The notes beneath the pieces were generated by a model. It was not told where the DNA came from and searched no databases. It saw only the letters and a list, made by a program, of their open reading frames with translations. This document shows positions 50,552-64,000 of a stretch of 64,000 nt of DNA, piece by piece. The DNA lies in assembly GCF_008831285.2 (NCBI RefSeq), contig NC_045143.1:806001-870000 (forward strand), given 5' to 3'. Numbering within the stretch: the stretch's first letter is position 1; every line of letters starts with the position of its first letter. This DNA is from Nymphaea colorata. Its lineage: Eukaryota; Streptophyta; Magnoliopsida; Nymphaeales; Nymphaeaceae. The position numbers and the translations under genes were made by a program.

Positions 50552-53242
50552 CTATGTCGCGCTGCCTTTCCTCTCGCTCTTATTTTTCTGTGCATTGAAT
50601 TATATATTTCCTCTTCCTGATCCTATTTTTGCGGTTTGTTCTTTGCGGATGTACTTAGGGGACCTCTTGTCCCCAAATTTATTTGTTCCCATTTTCATAT
50701 GAAGCGCCACGACGAATTCTCTATCAAGCATGGGCCTACGACTCTAGCAAAAACTCATGAAGGATCATGTGTTCCCTTGTATGTCTTGCTTTTAATTTAC
50801 TCCAGATGGGTGCTAAATTTGGGATGTGAAAGGAATATAAGTATACTTTTACGATATGATTGATGAAATCATGAAGGAAATACTAATCAAATTTGGATTT
50901 GGCATGCAGCGTCAAAACTGAACAATTATCTTTCCTTTCCAGTAATGAATAGATACCCGAACCAATTGCATATGAATGTTGGATTTGATGCTAGTAAGGC
51001 TTTCATAGAAAAGGTTTGAATTCTGACCCCATTAACATCACATTTTATGCTATACTTTTACATGTATAGTCTCAAAGGTTTCGCCAGAAAATAATTAAAT
51101 ATATACATATTTTTTGAAATACCATAACTTCAGCTACACCTTTTTTGTCTTTACGTCAAATTTTTCATAGTTCTGAAATGACAGGATCTTCTCTAAAATT
51201 TTCCATTATATACATACTGATTTTTTTCTGCCATGAAAGCAACTCTGCTTGGTCGTAAGATTTTTTCAACCCTTGCAAGATCTCGACAGCACATATGTGT
51301 GGTATGAAAAACCACGAGGAGGAGAGCTACCTAAATTCCTTTCCTTAGATTGAATGGTCAGGAAGTTTTGCACCATGACAGCCTTATGTGCTGACCGCTA
51401 TGGGCTGTGAATATTAAGGATTGCATTATTTAATTAATCATTTTAAAATGTTAATTTTAAAATAGAAAATGAAAATAGTCGAATACATGGGGATGCATAG
51501 ACCGAATGAAACCGAACCATTTGCGAGCCAGGCCAAACAGTCACGAATGGAACGAGAGGCCAAGTTCGTACGGGCAACGAGCAAGTGGGACGCACCCGTC
51601 CACGTTGAGAGCGAATGCAAGAAACAGAATCTTCTGCGGATCAATGAATTCAATTGTTTCGTTCACATAAAAACGATTTCACGTCCCTGTTCTCGGACGT
51701 GGCGTTTTGGTTCTGGGGCAAGGACAGCCTTGCTGCCGGAGCCACTTGAACCACGTGGACAGAAAGCTTCTGAGCAGATCCGTCACGGACAATAATCACA
51801 TTCTCGTGAGAAAGAAGTCGGCTAGATAGAAATCTAGCTCCATGTAAGAATCGTCTTTCTCAAGTCCCCGTAGAAAATTATTCACAGACGCCTCGTTCGG
51901 TGCCGCATTGTTACAGGCGTTGAGGTGTGCCAGAGAAGAGAATGCAGTGAACGAATAAGACGCTGTGGACAAAGCACAGTCCCACCAGTAACGTCTCATT
52001 AGGGCCTGCCTTTGCAATTCAAATCTGGATTCCTCCTAGACAGACCGACCAATTATTGCACCTAGATCGCTTCGAAACAGGAGGCTTCTGGCCGACTTGA
52101 TGCTCTTTGTTCATATTACCATGAAAGGCATCTGTGGGATCTTCCACAGTTTTCTGCCCCAGGTTTATTGATCTTCTTATCCGCTCCACTCGCCGCCGCA
52201 CCAAACAATGGGTTGTCTTATCTCTCATTTGAAGAGCGCGCCTGCTTATGCAGGCGCACCCACTCAACCACACACACACATACTTTCACACGAGCGCGAG
52301 CGTGCATACATCTCTCTCTCTCTCTCTCCCCCTCACACACACACACACAGTGACAAGCAAGAAGAGAGAGAGAGGCGTTGCATATATGATTGACAGCCTT
52401 CAAATGGGCTTGACTCAGATGAAGGATAAAATAATGGCAAATATCCAAATGGGTGACTCGGACTGACAACAGACAAAAGATAAAAGATGGGGGGTACTGG
52501 TCCTACTGGAGAAAACGATGACGAAGAAACAGTTTGGAAGGTGTAACCAAAAGTATGGGACCGCTGAAATTTTTTATATGCAAAAACGGACAAAGCTGAA
52601 CGGATTAATTTAATGAATCGAGGAACCATCTTCTGTGTTTGGTTTTCTTCACATGGAGGCATGGAGGTACAAGAGCAAGGACAAAAATAAAGCGCACAGT
52701 GGCATGACAGGATGGAAAATTATTGAGATAACTCCGACCATTCAATAGACAAAGCATTAGTGATTATATCCAATTCTGATTTGATCTTCGTCATGCACTG
52801 CAAATGTTACTAGAGATTGGAAAATTACAGACAGAACTGTGATAATTTGTTCAAAAGTGCTGAAGCAAAACCTACTCGATCGCTTATATGCTGTTACAAG
52901 AATGAGTAGTGAAGGTAAAAAAATGCAGGCAATCTGGAGCAACATGCCAAATTGGGTGCACAGTACAGAAAAAAGAAATTATGAAGCTGGAGACTACAGC
53001 ACCAGGAAGAATATGCTTGAGAATCATTGAAAGTTACCTGACAAGCTATTTCTCTACAAGTTGATGAAAGGGGCTGTACAGCTGGATCTCATTTCCAATT
53101 GCTTATTTGTTCTCTAGTACCTTCTACATAATACAAAGCGAAACAGATCTAAAAGAAAATAAACACGTCTTAATGTTATACCCTCATCTAATTCCAAGCA
53201 GGTGGCTTATCACACATTGCAGGGATTAATCGATTGCCACAG
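50552..53242. other. Intergenic, no gene recognised
   Basis: CA and CT microsatellites lie at about 52259-52352. ORFs at 51469-51795 and 52333-52662 have no recognisable domain. The final part probably includes the 3' untranslated region of the ACT-domain gene. Confidence 0.45.
52259..52352. repeat. Compound CA / CT microsatellite
   Basis: Runs of cacaca, tctctc and cacaca follow one another, with short interruptions. Confidence 0.85.
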
Positions 53243-56200
53243 TCACCAGCCCATCAATGTCCTCCTCACCCTGTCAACAATCTGATGTCTTGCTCGGTCA
53301 TTGCTGAGAGGGAATTCGCGTGTATCATCCAAAAGGAACCTGTAAACTTCCCATTGGCGCTCAGACGTCGAATGCCTCCCAATCTCAGCCTATACCAGAA
53401 GATACCAAATGTCAATATAATTTAATAGATGCCAGGGCCCAGCACATAGCAAGTTGGGACATCTAGATTCTAGAGTTGGTATGTTTTCCATCTTACCGAA
53501 AAAATGCAGATGCCCAGTGCTTTCAGGGCAAGGGTAACATCGTAAAAGACGCGAGGTCGTCCTTTACCACATAATTCAACTGGATTAGCAATCAAGAGCT
53601 CAGTATCGGGACCGCGGTTTGCGATTGTCAGGCGCAGTGGATAGAGCATTTCCATCCTCAGACGTGAAAATATGCTCTCCTGTTTCTCTGGACCTACTAT
53701 TTTTTTCCCATCTGCTTGCACAATGAACAGATCCAGCTCACAGTAGCCCTTCGGATTGGATGAGAACCGCCCATGAGCAATCTAAACAGGAATCAAAATC
53801 AAGGAATCAGCAAGACAGCCATTTAGAGAAGAGACCAATGAAATCAAAAGTTAGAAGACAACCTTGATTCCGCAGTCCTTCAAAGTTCTCATTATGTCGT
53901 AGAGAAGACACTTCTGATCGAGACACTGTATTTGAAGTAATGTATGTGCAGGACTTAGAGAATTGTCTATGGACAAGGTAGCCTTCTTTAGGCGTAAGAT
54001 ATCTGGAACAAGGGTTTGTGAACAAATTTCTGCTTCTGATAGATCAGAGCAGAATAATTCATCAGCTACAACTGGAGGCAGTGAAGAAAAGCCATGCTGA
54101 TAAGATTCATATTCTGGACCAGCCGGCTGCAGTTCACAACTCTGACAGGATTCGCCCAGAACCTCAGTTAATCTTGCACAGGTGTCTTCCTTCCTTTGTT
54201 TGGTGTGCAACAGCTCCCTAAAAAGAAGATCAAAAGGGCGCAACTGATGCAAATCAGAATCCAAGTAATAGTAATTCTTTTGAAAAACTCATAGTCCAAA
54301 GCCAAATATAAGAACAAACTCATGTCCTAAAATTTTGACTATCGTCTCTGCGCACATGGATACATGTACTTGACTACGAGCAGAAGGAAAGGCAAATTTT
54401 AGCTACACAAGAGGTAGACCATATGTGAAAGATACAGAAAGTGACAGGCCAATTTTAGCTACTTAAGCAAGTTTCCACGTCATCAAACAAACCTGAAGCA
54501 GGAACCCTATGACCTTAGCAAGAAAAAAGGAAACGAACTAACCTGCAATCCGTGATGAAGAAGAGGTCAACAACACCTCCATCGGGGGCTGTTGACACTT
54601 TAACTTTGTGAATCATTAGCTCGAGCTCAGTGAGGACATGAGTGACATCTGTTACTCGGAGATAAAAGGAGAAAACAGAAAGAAACTCAGAAAGTCACCT
54701 CCGCGCCAAAAAGGAGAACGATAAACAGTGGGAGATAAAAATTTACCATTCAGAAGTCCTTTTCTATCGGAGCAAATGAACTTCAACAAGTATACAGAAG
54801 ATTTCTGCGGCTTTGCCTCAGGGATATAGTATATCGGAACAGAACAGGAAGGACATATGGACAATAGCCTGGTTTTCAAGTTGGACCATCTTATGGGTCT
54901 GAAGGAGCCAGGCTGAGGCACCACCCAGAATACAATATAGCACCATCTACCATCAGTGAAAATATCTAGCACAATAGAAGAAACAGCAAGTTATCGTCTG
55001 GCTGCATAGTCGGATTTTTAACCACTCCCAGCGAATATGCATTAAAAAGACATAAATAAGTGGAGATGTTACTCGCACAAGAAAGCTAAGTAATTCTTAA
55101 GAGAGCAACAGGTCCTAGCTCCATATGATTAACCAAACTAGATAAAACATGCAATTTCTCAACCAGAAACAACCATCTTTCAGGCATGCATTCAAGAAGC
55201 AAGCTCACGGTATTTGAGTAATTTCAGCTAAGCAGGGAAATTTTGTGCGTTTATCACGTTATTTTCAGTCACATTCTAGCCTTCACAAAAAAGATAATCA
55301 AGCAACAACATGTGCAACAAGATGTCCTACAAAAACTTACCTCAAATTCATGCAATTAGTGATTCAGGAGAATACTACCCTAAAAGCAGAGCATAGTACA
55401 TCATTCACACATTCGGAAGCGGATCCTAGGTGCCCTTATTAATTAGCGACATTATTCAAATGCATACACATTAGAAAGAAAAAACAGACAACTGAAGTAG
55501 AACAATTATCAAAAATTCACATCTACCATGTTCCACAAAGAAGTGAACTAAGTATTAATGCTACCTAATGATAACATGACCAAGGCGCAGATCTGAATTT
55601 TTTCATCTTTGTTGAAGGGCTAATCTTTGAGCAACTGTCTCAGCCAGTATAAAATTTCAGTTACCATGTTTCTGCAACACATTACTCATAAATTCCTTCA
55701 TCACTGGCCAACAACGCGGTCAAGGAAGACCGATCAAGCATGCAATTTTGCGTTCTCTCATATCCTAAAATTTCTTAATTGGTTAACCGAATACGGAAAC
55801 TAGATTTTCTGCGCTAGCACCATCCTCTGCAGTACATCTAGTATAGCAAAAGAATTAAAAAAGCAACCGGGAGCTCTCCAAGGGACTGGAACCAAGCAAA
55901 GGGCAAAAACTCCAAGCTATGCGCATGAATTCAATGTAAACGACTGGAGGAGTTCACCAATCTCAAGAATTTAGCAGAAAATAAGCAGATTCTGCATTTT
56001 TAGAAACCAAAGTCACATCAAGAAAGAGATCAAAGGACGGGGAACCATCGTTAGTTCATATCACAGGAAAATTCAAGAAAATTTATTGGTTCAAAGAGCG
56101 AGACATTCTTTGGAAACCTAAAAGTTTCCGGAACAGAGAGAACGCAATTAATCATCGATCAGCATTACTGGGAAACGCCACCTCCATCTATACTCCGGCT

Positions 56201-56735
56201 TTTGCAGGATCGGAAGAGAGAGAGAGAGAGAGAGAGCATGAGATCCTAGATTTTCAGAAACGGCAACAGTAGGCAGCATTCCCGGAAAACACAAGCTTCC
56301 TTCGGTGATCCAGCAGTCGAAGAATCTCCCCGCCCAAAAGAATAAGCAGACGAGGACAACAGTGCAAACTTCCAAGCTAAACAGAACTCTAACGCACTCC
56401 AAAGAAAACAAAGGCAATAAACCGGAGCTCCACCGACGCCTCTCGGGCTCCTCTTTTCCTTGTTAGCCACCGAAGGCCAGCAAAATAGAAAGTTTCACAG
56501 GCAACCAACTCTTTCAGAAAAGGCATTTAAAAGCAAGCGAGAGAGGTGAGAGGATCGGACCAAGACACCGGAAAATCTTACCTCCACGGTTGATGCTGAG
56601 CCCGAACTCGAGGATTATCCAGCAGAGGTCACACCCGAGCCCCGTCTTGTTGGGGCAGTTGACGGTGATGACCGCCGGCTCCCCTGCTTTCAGGCCATGC
56701 CGGACGAGCACAACGTCGTCGCAGGGCAGGCCCAT
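53243..56735 (-). CDS. ACT-domain repeat protein (ACR9/ACR10-like), 421 aa
   Basis: Six exons join in phase: 56582-56735, 54747-54965, 54543-54648, 53863-54217, 53497-53781 and 53243-53389. Plant ACR proteins are soluble ACT-repeat proteins thought to sense amino acids. ACT units are visible at residues about 20-100 (VITVNCPNKTGLGCDL, then RWCYIVFWV), 110-160 (LLKFICSDRKGLL) and 253-315 (LLQIQCLDQKCLLYDI, DLFIVQADGKKI). A last ACT-like region follows (RGPDTELLIANPVEL, then GKGRPRVFYD and AEIGRH). The end GW before the stop is also seen in the family. The length fits ACR9/ACR10. The third ACT unit has Cys263 where the family normally has the glycine of the K-G-L-L motif. The start MGLPCDDVVLVRHG aligns with family N termini. 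Function is inferred from family only. Confidence 0.94.
56215..56236. repeat. GA microsatellite in ACR intron 1
   Basis: An (AG)n run of about 22 bp lies in the 1.6-kb first intron. Confidence 0.8.
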
Positions 56736-57011
56736 CTCGCCGCCGGAAAACTCACAACTAGTCGCTCGCCTTCCCCCGAGAGGGGAAACCGACAGGTTCT
56801 CCGGCTAAGGACGCGAAACTCCTCCCATTTAGAGGAGACAATAAAAAAAATACGGCAGAAAACAGAGCCAGCAAGAGAAAGACAGTGAGGAATACCCCGA
56901 TGGTATCCTAGGGACGGACACCGCCGGCCGTGCGCCGGAAAAATGGCCGGACGCGGGAGATGGCGCTCTCCGAGACAGAACCAGCACGAGGGCTCCCTCC
57001 ACCCGCAGCCC

Positions 57012-57019
57012 TCATATAG
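57012..57019 (-). promoter_or_regulatory. Possible TATA box of the ACR-like gene
   Basis: CTATATGA on the minus strand lies about 280 bp upstream of the ATG. The match to consensus is partial. Confidence 0.35.
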
Positions 57020-57572
57020 ACCATCCACGTCAGCGGTTGCCACGTGGTCGTATTGAAGCCTGCCACGCGGCTTACCTGCGAATGGTCGTTCTCCGCCAGC
57101 TTGGTTATCGCAGTGCTTTCGACGGCGACGGTGGACAACGGATCGGGTACTCGCGATCTGGACAAAAGAAAATCCGGATTATAAAATATGGCAATCGATC
57201 CGGATTTGAAATTTGCCCCGATAAAATGGAAAATATGGACCAAAAAGCCCCCTAACTAAGACTCCATATTTCCCAATTTTATTTTTTCAAGTATAACTTC
57301 ACACTTAATATACTTCACAAGTGCTAACAAACCAATTTTAGGGCAATCTAGTCCGTTTTGAGCTCACGGGTTCGGATCCTCATGATCCAAATTCAAGCAT
57401 CGGGTGGTCCGTTCTCTTTGGGGATGTTAACTAAACTAAAAGCGAGTTCATCTGCAGACTCTCTTATTCCGTGATCTTCCGATTCGATCTGCCAATAGTT
57501 GCGGTTGGAATGGGCCAAAGCTGGAATCTAGCGGGGCGACAAACCAGAGCGGAATCCCAACCTCACCAAACC

Positions 57573-57574
<2 letters not shown>

Positions 57575-57651
<77 letters not shown>

Positions 57652-57652
57652 G
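57575..57652. repeat. (TA)29 followed by (GA)10 microsatellite
   Basis: An uninterrupted TA run of about 58 bp passes directly into a GA run of about 20 bp. It is the longest simple repeat in the window and is probably polymorphic. Confidence 0.95.
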
Positions 57653-60600
57653 TAAATATTTAAAGATGTCCTTTAAAAATTAAAAAAAAAAATTACACAT
57701 GTGGTTGCAGCATTGCAAGGACTAAGTCTTTATTTACTTTAACGGAATTAAAATCATATTATCTATCAGCAGGAACTTGGAACAAAGTTGGTATAGCAAA
57801 TGATTTTGACCCACAACTATACCATAAGATTGCATTTGATAATACTATAAGATTGCATTTGATAGCCCCGAATCTTAGGTCTAAGGTCGGATTTGCTGAG
57901 TAAATGCGAGGTTTATCAAACTATAGACTTAAGGACCATACATTTCAGGTCCGTAAGAGTGCTGAAATCCATAGATCTTAAATCAGGTATGACTTCAACC
58001 GTAGATTTTAGATCCAAGCATCAAAAGTAGAGAGGAAAGAAGGCTAAATGAGTGCATCAAGTACGGCCTTTTAAAACCTCAGATCTCAGATCCAAGGTTT
58101 TAAAATCTGCCCTGGATCAACACACAACGATTAGATCTTTCCACTGTAAGTTATATCCAAATTTATCAAATGGATGTGATCTATGTGCTTGATTCGACTG
58201 AAGCAATATCACCAGAATCTATTTCATGATGTTTTCGAACAGCCACATGCAAAATATGCATATCAAATTTGATCAAGAGGGTTTAAAACAATCAAATTCT
58301 TCTGAGGATACATATCCTTGATGTTCGATACGCTTTTATATTGCAAATGATTCTTTTTTTAGATAAATATGGATACGAGACCATGATTATCTGTATTAGT
58401 TTCTAAATAAATAAAGAAAAAAACAGTTGTAAATGTCAATGCCAATCAAGGCAACAAAAATCACGTGATTTGTCTTCTCAAGTTCGCGTTCTTGCTTCAA
58501 ATGCTATCTCTTCACATCAGATTTAGCTGTGATTTTGAATGCCAATCAGATTCAACAAGCCTTCAAGATTGTTTGTTGTTTCAAGGTTTGGATGGATCTA
58601 CGGTACATCATTCACCTCGCGTGTCAGGTTTACCGCTGTTTGCAACTCATATGTGCAACACAATGACAGCAACAATGAGATTCAAGAAACAAATGGCACA
58701 AGAAAAAAGAAGCATGTTGTGGTTATGGATACTGTTTTTAGATTTAACAATCAAATATATCATTGCCATGTTCCCTGAAATAAGAACACATTCTTCTCGA
58801 AGCATGTATTCAAGAACATCATGTTCTTCTTATGAAACATTCTTTTAAGCTCGATTGAAGGGTGATGGTGGATATTCCTAACCTAGGAAAATTGATCGCA
58901 GCAAACTGAGAAATTGGACACTTCTCAAGTGAGAAAAGATTTCATAGCTCCCAAACAGTACCTAAAAGGGAAAAGAGAACGTGCCCAAATTGAAATTCTC
59001 TTCTTCTTCTTCTTATGTTGCTTTCCCTAGTCAACCTGCATTAGCAAGGGCTCATAGTGGGTCAGCTGAAGGCGGCTTGGACTCATTGACATGTGTGGGC
59101 TCATACTCAGCCAACCAACCCAAGTGGACTTGGGTGGGCTCATGCTGACCAAAACAATCCAACCATCCATGTGGCAAAGCTCAATCTGTTTGACTTGTAG
59201 GACGTACTCACCATGAAAGCACCAGATTCAGAGGACCCGACGCAACATGAGTTTTTGAATTGAGAGATGCTGATGGTTGAGATTCATGGAGTTAAGTGCA
59301 TTGAAAGTTAGATTTGGATTGCATAAATACATTAGAAGTCGAATATCAATCATTTGTATACTTTTAAACAACGACAAAAATCCGGGCCCTTCGATGACTC
59401 ATTTGCGCTTTTAAGGGTACGCTCGTGCTCATCTGAAAAATCCAGTAGAGTAAGCAAGCGCCAGATTTTCATCTTGTAAAAAAGAGGATTGAGATACTCA
59501 GTATATGATGCGTAAAAAAGATGATTTGAGATCCTCAATATGTGACAAATGCCCCCTAGATGAGTTAGTTACATTTTTTTTATGAAATACATTCGATTTA
59601 GTGCGTATTTGTTAGTACATAAGCAATATGAGAAGCATCTAAAGGTGTAAATTTAAGAAGTCGTTTCCATTGATCTGTAGCAATTCAAAAGAATTACTGC
59701 AAGTCTTCAGCTTAACATGTTGATTCTTAGATTTCAGAAGCCCATGATCACTTCCTTCTGTTCGAGAAGGGAAAGGACAAAAATATATTATTCAAAAGGA
59801 AGCAAAATAATAGTCATAGCTCATTCTCCTTCTCTGTCTTTCGGCCGACTCACATGTAATCCAAGGGGCCCTTGGCCTACCAAAGTGCATATAAATGTCC
59901 TTTTTCCTCTTCTTTAACTAAAAATCTACATATATGTGGCCACTTAAGTTAAGTTGCATTTGATAGCCTTAGATCTTACATCTTAGATTCAAAGTGATCT
60001 GATTTTTACATTCAATCATGAATCTAAGATCTACTGTCTTCCTATTTTAGATCATCTAATTAGATCTGACATCCAAGGCAAAGAAAAAAAGCCTCAACGG
60101 TCTTAATGAAGCCATTTAAAATTTCTTGCACCTAACATATCCCCTTATGTATGGCATTATGCGGCAGTCACATGCCTCCCCTTTCTTAAGAAACGAAAAT
60201 TCAAATTTGACATAATGCTAGCCATGATTCAGATTCTCCTTTTTTAACAAGCTGGTGGGCACATATTCCAAGAAAAATATAACGAAAGCCAATGAAACTC
60301 GAAAGATCAACAAGAGCTCTATCCACATAACTAGATTAACATTATTCAAGATGTTCACTTTAAAGGCGTCAACTAAAGTTATGCCAGTGAATTCAGTTTC
60401 AGGAAAACGGATCCAAATCACAGTCTCGATCCGAACCTAATTGCATAGAATCCGATTAAGTGAAGAGCGCTTCGCACTTAGGTCAAGAAATCCACATGTG
60501 CATTTCAAGATGCAGAAACATCACGTGTTTGATGGGGTAAAGTTAAACCAGCATTAACTTACAAGATATAAAAAAAAGAAAACCCAATTTGTTTTTCCTA

Positions 60601-60773
60601 TTGAAGATATCTAAGAGTTGAAGTCCTTGAATTTGTAAACTGCAACTTTGTTGTAATAAAAAAATGCATTACCACAATAACTTATGCACCTTTTAGATGA
60701 TTAATCTCATAAAGCATATCCACTCGCTTTCAATAATGGACTTAATTCTCTTTCTCCTATACATTATTGGCAG

Positions 60774-60879
60774 GTTACAGGATATGATTAGGGCCCCTCC
60801 GGCAGAATACCAGTACATCGTGACGCCTAAAATGAGAGCAGTTTATGAAACAAAAGGGCATGAGCCAGTGCCATGCTGA
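60774..60879 (+). pseudogene. Unidentified exon-like reading frame
   Basis: After a pyrimidine-rich stretch ending TTGGCAG (a good splice acceptor), a frame reads LQDMIRAPPAEYQYIVTPKM, then RAVYETKGHEPVPC and a stop. The codon composition looks protein-like and differs from its AT-rich surroundings. I do not recognise the family, and no matching upstream exon was seen on this strand. It may be a terminal exon of a decayed or captured gene. Confidence 0.3.
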
Positions 60880-61418
60880 GTCTGCAGGGTCCACCATAGT
60901 ACTCCCATCAACATCAACCTACTCACTCAACCTTAACTCTATCTTCAAATGAGTGCCAAGTAGAGCTGAGCATCTGGCCGGGGCCGCCGGGCCCAATTCA
61001 AACTCAGGCTTGGGCAACCAGTGACTGTGCCTATAAACTCGGCCTGATCATCAAGACCCAAGCACTGCCCAACCTGATTTAATAAAAAAAATATTGAAAA
61101 TAAACAAATTTAATATATAAACTTATATTTATAATAAAAATCTGAATCTAAGAGATAGAAATTTTACGTTATATTTCGTTCTCCATTTCATATATATAAT
61201 GAGTGAACGGTGACTATAGTTATTTAGAGTCACGCAACCATTCAACCACAACTATCCATTTGATGTAAATAAACAATTGAAAGAAAAACATGAATAAACA
61301 TGTAAAAACTGATACTAAATAACAAAAATATCATTCACTTTTTTCTCGTAACCATCCATCATGATGAATTGCGGAATAGCTTGCCCCACTCCCACCCAAT
61401 GTCAAGAAAAATGATGGC

Positions 61419-61540
61419 CAGAATTTGTTTCGGAGCAGTAGAAAACGTACACACTTTTATTTACACAGTGTAATCACAGCCAGAATTTGTTTGGGAGCAG
61501 TAGAAAACGTACTCTTTTATTTACACAGTGTAATCACACC
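61419..61540. repeat. 62-bp tandem duplication
   Basis: Two units beginning cagaatttgttt start at 61419 and 61481. They share agcagtagaaaacgtac and tttacacagtgtaatcaca with few changes. Confidence 0.9.
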
Positions 61541-63677
61541 CGGCCACGTTTGCAAACCAATACCATTGCCGCCGATACAATGGATTGTAGAAGCTTGTTT
61601 TAACAATTTTATTAAATATTTTAATATACTTCTTAATTTTTCAACACAAAAATTTATATAATCGTTCCATATAAGCCGAAGTGCATTATTTTCCGAGGTA
61701 ATGTGCGAGATACAAAGCTGATGCTTACAACATTGTTCAGACTCTTGCATTGGAGAAAAGTTGCCAAGATATCCATGCTTGCTCAGCAAACGGCAAAAAC
61801 AAGATATCTGAAGTGGCTGGTTAGCAATAAAAGTATTTCATGCATATCAGTTGAGAAAACTAGGGCAGATTCATCAAACATTTAGAAGTAATTTGACATC
61901 AATAATAAACTGTTGCTGTCTAGTGAAACCGCTTCAAAAATTGAAGTGAATTCAACATAATATTTCATGAAACGGACAACAAACTTAATATGGATGTCAA
62001 ACAATATGTTTTGTAAATCTGTATATTTTATGAATCAGTCTCAAACTTATTGGCAGATTTATGGAACACCTACATAACGCTCTTACTATCAAGCAACCTC
62101 CAAAGGTGTTGAGTTGAATACCTTCAGATTCAGTGCTACCATTATATCTTTGAAGCTTTCTCACCTCTCCAACGGCTCACTCGTCATTTACGACGACGAT
62201 TGAGTATATGAAACAGCCCAATGAGAAGGAAAAGACATGCACCTTCGGTATAGTGATACACTTTTGTTGGGAGTTATCCTCCGAGGCCAGCCAAGAGACA
62301 AAATGAGGCCTTGTCATATCGCCGAAATATTCATTGCCAGGACACAGAAAAATACAGGATAAGTTACACGGATTCTTTGTCGTTGGTTCTTGATCTGCGA
62401 AGTTGGCCACAGCAAAATGGGTAAATTTCATAAGAACCAAGTTACAAATAAATGATTTCATTCTTCTCAGCAACATGCACTATATGCCATTAAAGATAAT
62501 GATCAAAAGATTCAAAAGCAAACAAAAACTTGCATCAACATGAGAACCAGAAAAAGTGTGGTTTTTATTAAGAAAATTATATTTTACTGTCGTATATAAT
62601 ACTGTAATGATTTTGTAAATATACCCTTTAGTTTATCAACTTCTTTTAGCCTTCTAATTCAACAATCCGATTGAAAAGTATGGTTTTACTAAGAAAATTA
62701 CAGAAAACAACTTTGTTTTTTCCGAGTATAAAAACAAATAAGCACAAAAAAAGACGAAAAAGTTCCCTGTCAACTAACAAGGGCCAATACACAAATAACT
62801 GATGACAGCCATTAAGATCTACTCACAGCTTCATTTTCAAACTGAAGACAACAGGAACACGTGTTCCCATTGCCCCATCAGCAAGAACAACAAACAATTA
62901 CAGACATATTTGCATCAGGGAATGTAGAATTTTGGTGTCAGTGCTTCAAAATTGATTTGAACCAAACGATTCAAATCAGATCGATGGCCTACAAATAAAA
63001 ATTTCAAATGAGTAGACAAGGGGTTGAAAATCGATAAATTAATTTAATCATATCATGTGCATGATTTTGTTTAGTTATAATTGAAGAAAAAAATAGACGC
63101 CCTGATCAACTTGCTTTCACCGATTTTTATTGTGGACCGCTCTACATCACTGATTTCATTGACATGGCTCCAAAGCCTCACGACCACCTTTACCATCACT
63201 GTCATTGAAGATTAATTGGCCACCAACAGAAATATTATTGGCACCTATTCCCATAAGCTACAAAAACTTCCCGATCGATCTCTCTTACAATCAAGAAAAC
63301 AACCCATCTTCCTGGACGTGTCAACTGACCAGACAAAAACGTGGGATTACAAGATGAAGTTCGTCGCGTTTCTTGATTCTTCAAGCGACGAACGGAGAAT
63401 AAAACGAATACGCAGGAGAAGTCCCAACACCCAAAACGACACACCCAAAAAAAAAAAAAAAAAAAAAATCGACTATGACCAGGACCAAGCATCTCCGATC
63501 AAAATCGCACGAACCTAAACGCGCGGCTTGTTGGCACGAATTCAAAACCACAGAAGATCGATTTCCGAGGACAAAAAATATGACGTAAACCGATTTGTAT
63601 TTCACATCGGACAGTAGCAAATCGATAACATTCTTTTAGTCACCAGTTCAACAGTGAAAGCAACAAAGAGATGCAAC

Positions 63678-63998
<321 letters not shown>

Positions 63999-64000
63999 CT

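Larger units (their letters stand above)
57060..63677. other. Intergenic, mostly unremarkable
   Basis: Contains a long TA/GA microsatellite (57575-57652), gatcttagatc-type degenerate repeats (57780-58160 and 59945-60120, related to each other), an exon-like ORF at 60774-60879, a GGGCCGGG-type tract (60970-61080) and a 62-bp tandem duplication (61419-61540). An A tract lies near 63449-63468. The 127-codon ORF at 58465-58848 has no recognisable feature. Confidence 0.5.

Noticed and set aside
58465-58848. 127-codon plus-strand ORF
   Set aside because: It has no domain, low-complexity composition, and a second frame is open across the same bases.

Overview
The window is nuclear DNA from a flowering plant. 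The evidence is spliced genes with GT-AG introns, TATA boxes upstream of the genes, AT-rich intergenic DNA full of transposon debris, and a plant-type gene set (CDKA kinase, ACR-type ACT-domain protein, plant histone H4, plant zinc-knuckle protein). The species cannot be fixed from the sequence. I reconstructed the spliced genes by hand by joining exons on the minus strand and checking phase at every junction. All four multi-exon models close without a frame error.

Layout. 1-4.4 kb holds one small TATA-driven intronless ORF (1754-2053, +) and repeats. 4466-10599 (-) is an 8-exon TMEM115/rhomboid-like Golgi membrane protein (302 aa). 10.7-14.2 kb is intergenic, with a tandem pair of SINE-like units and a U2 snRNA pseudogene fragment. 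14223-22017 (-) is an 8-exon CDKA (cdc2) kinase of 294 aa whose cyclin-binding helix reads PSTALRE instead of PSTAIRE. Its 5.5-kb intron 3 is a transposon graveyard. 22.9-28.1 kb is intergenic except for a tRNA-His(GTG) at 26666-26737 (-). 28155-30686 (-) is a 235-aa protein of nine CCHC zinc knuckles, related to CNBP/GIS2, with a noncoding first exon near 31.43-31.5 kb. 31.6-53.2 kb is a long accessory stretch. It holds a 1.26-kb foldback element with a near-perfect hairpin core, a terpene-synthase-like exon fragment, two copies of a 1.9-kb repeat, an LTR-retrotransposon primer-binding site, a hairpin element built from 5S rRNA pieces, a 694-bp foldback element and a LINE tail. 53243-56735 (-) is a 6-exon ACT-domain (ACR9/ACR10-like) protein of 421 aa. 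57-63.6 kb is intergenic, with a long TA/GA microsatellite and an unidentified exon-like ORF. 63678-63989 (-) is a complete intronless histone H4.

The genes do not form a pathway; they are ordinary housekeeping genes on one strand, separated by repeats. I found no coherent undescribed multi-gene system. The most unusual signals are the PSTALRE variant in an otherwise canonical CDKA, and several long inverted-repeat elements that would transcribe into extended hairpins. Repeat family names are inference, because no database could be searched.
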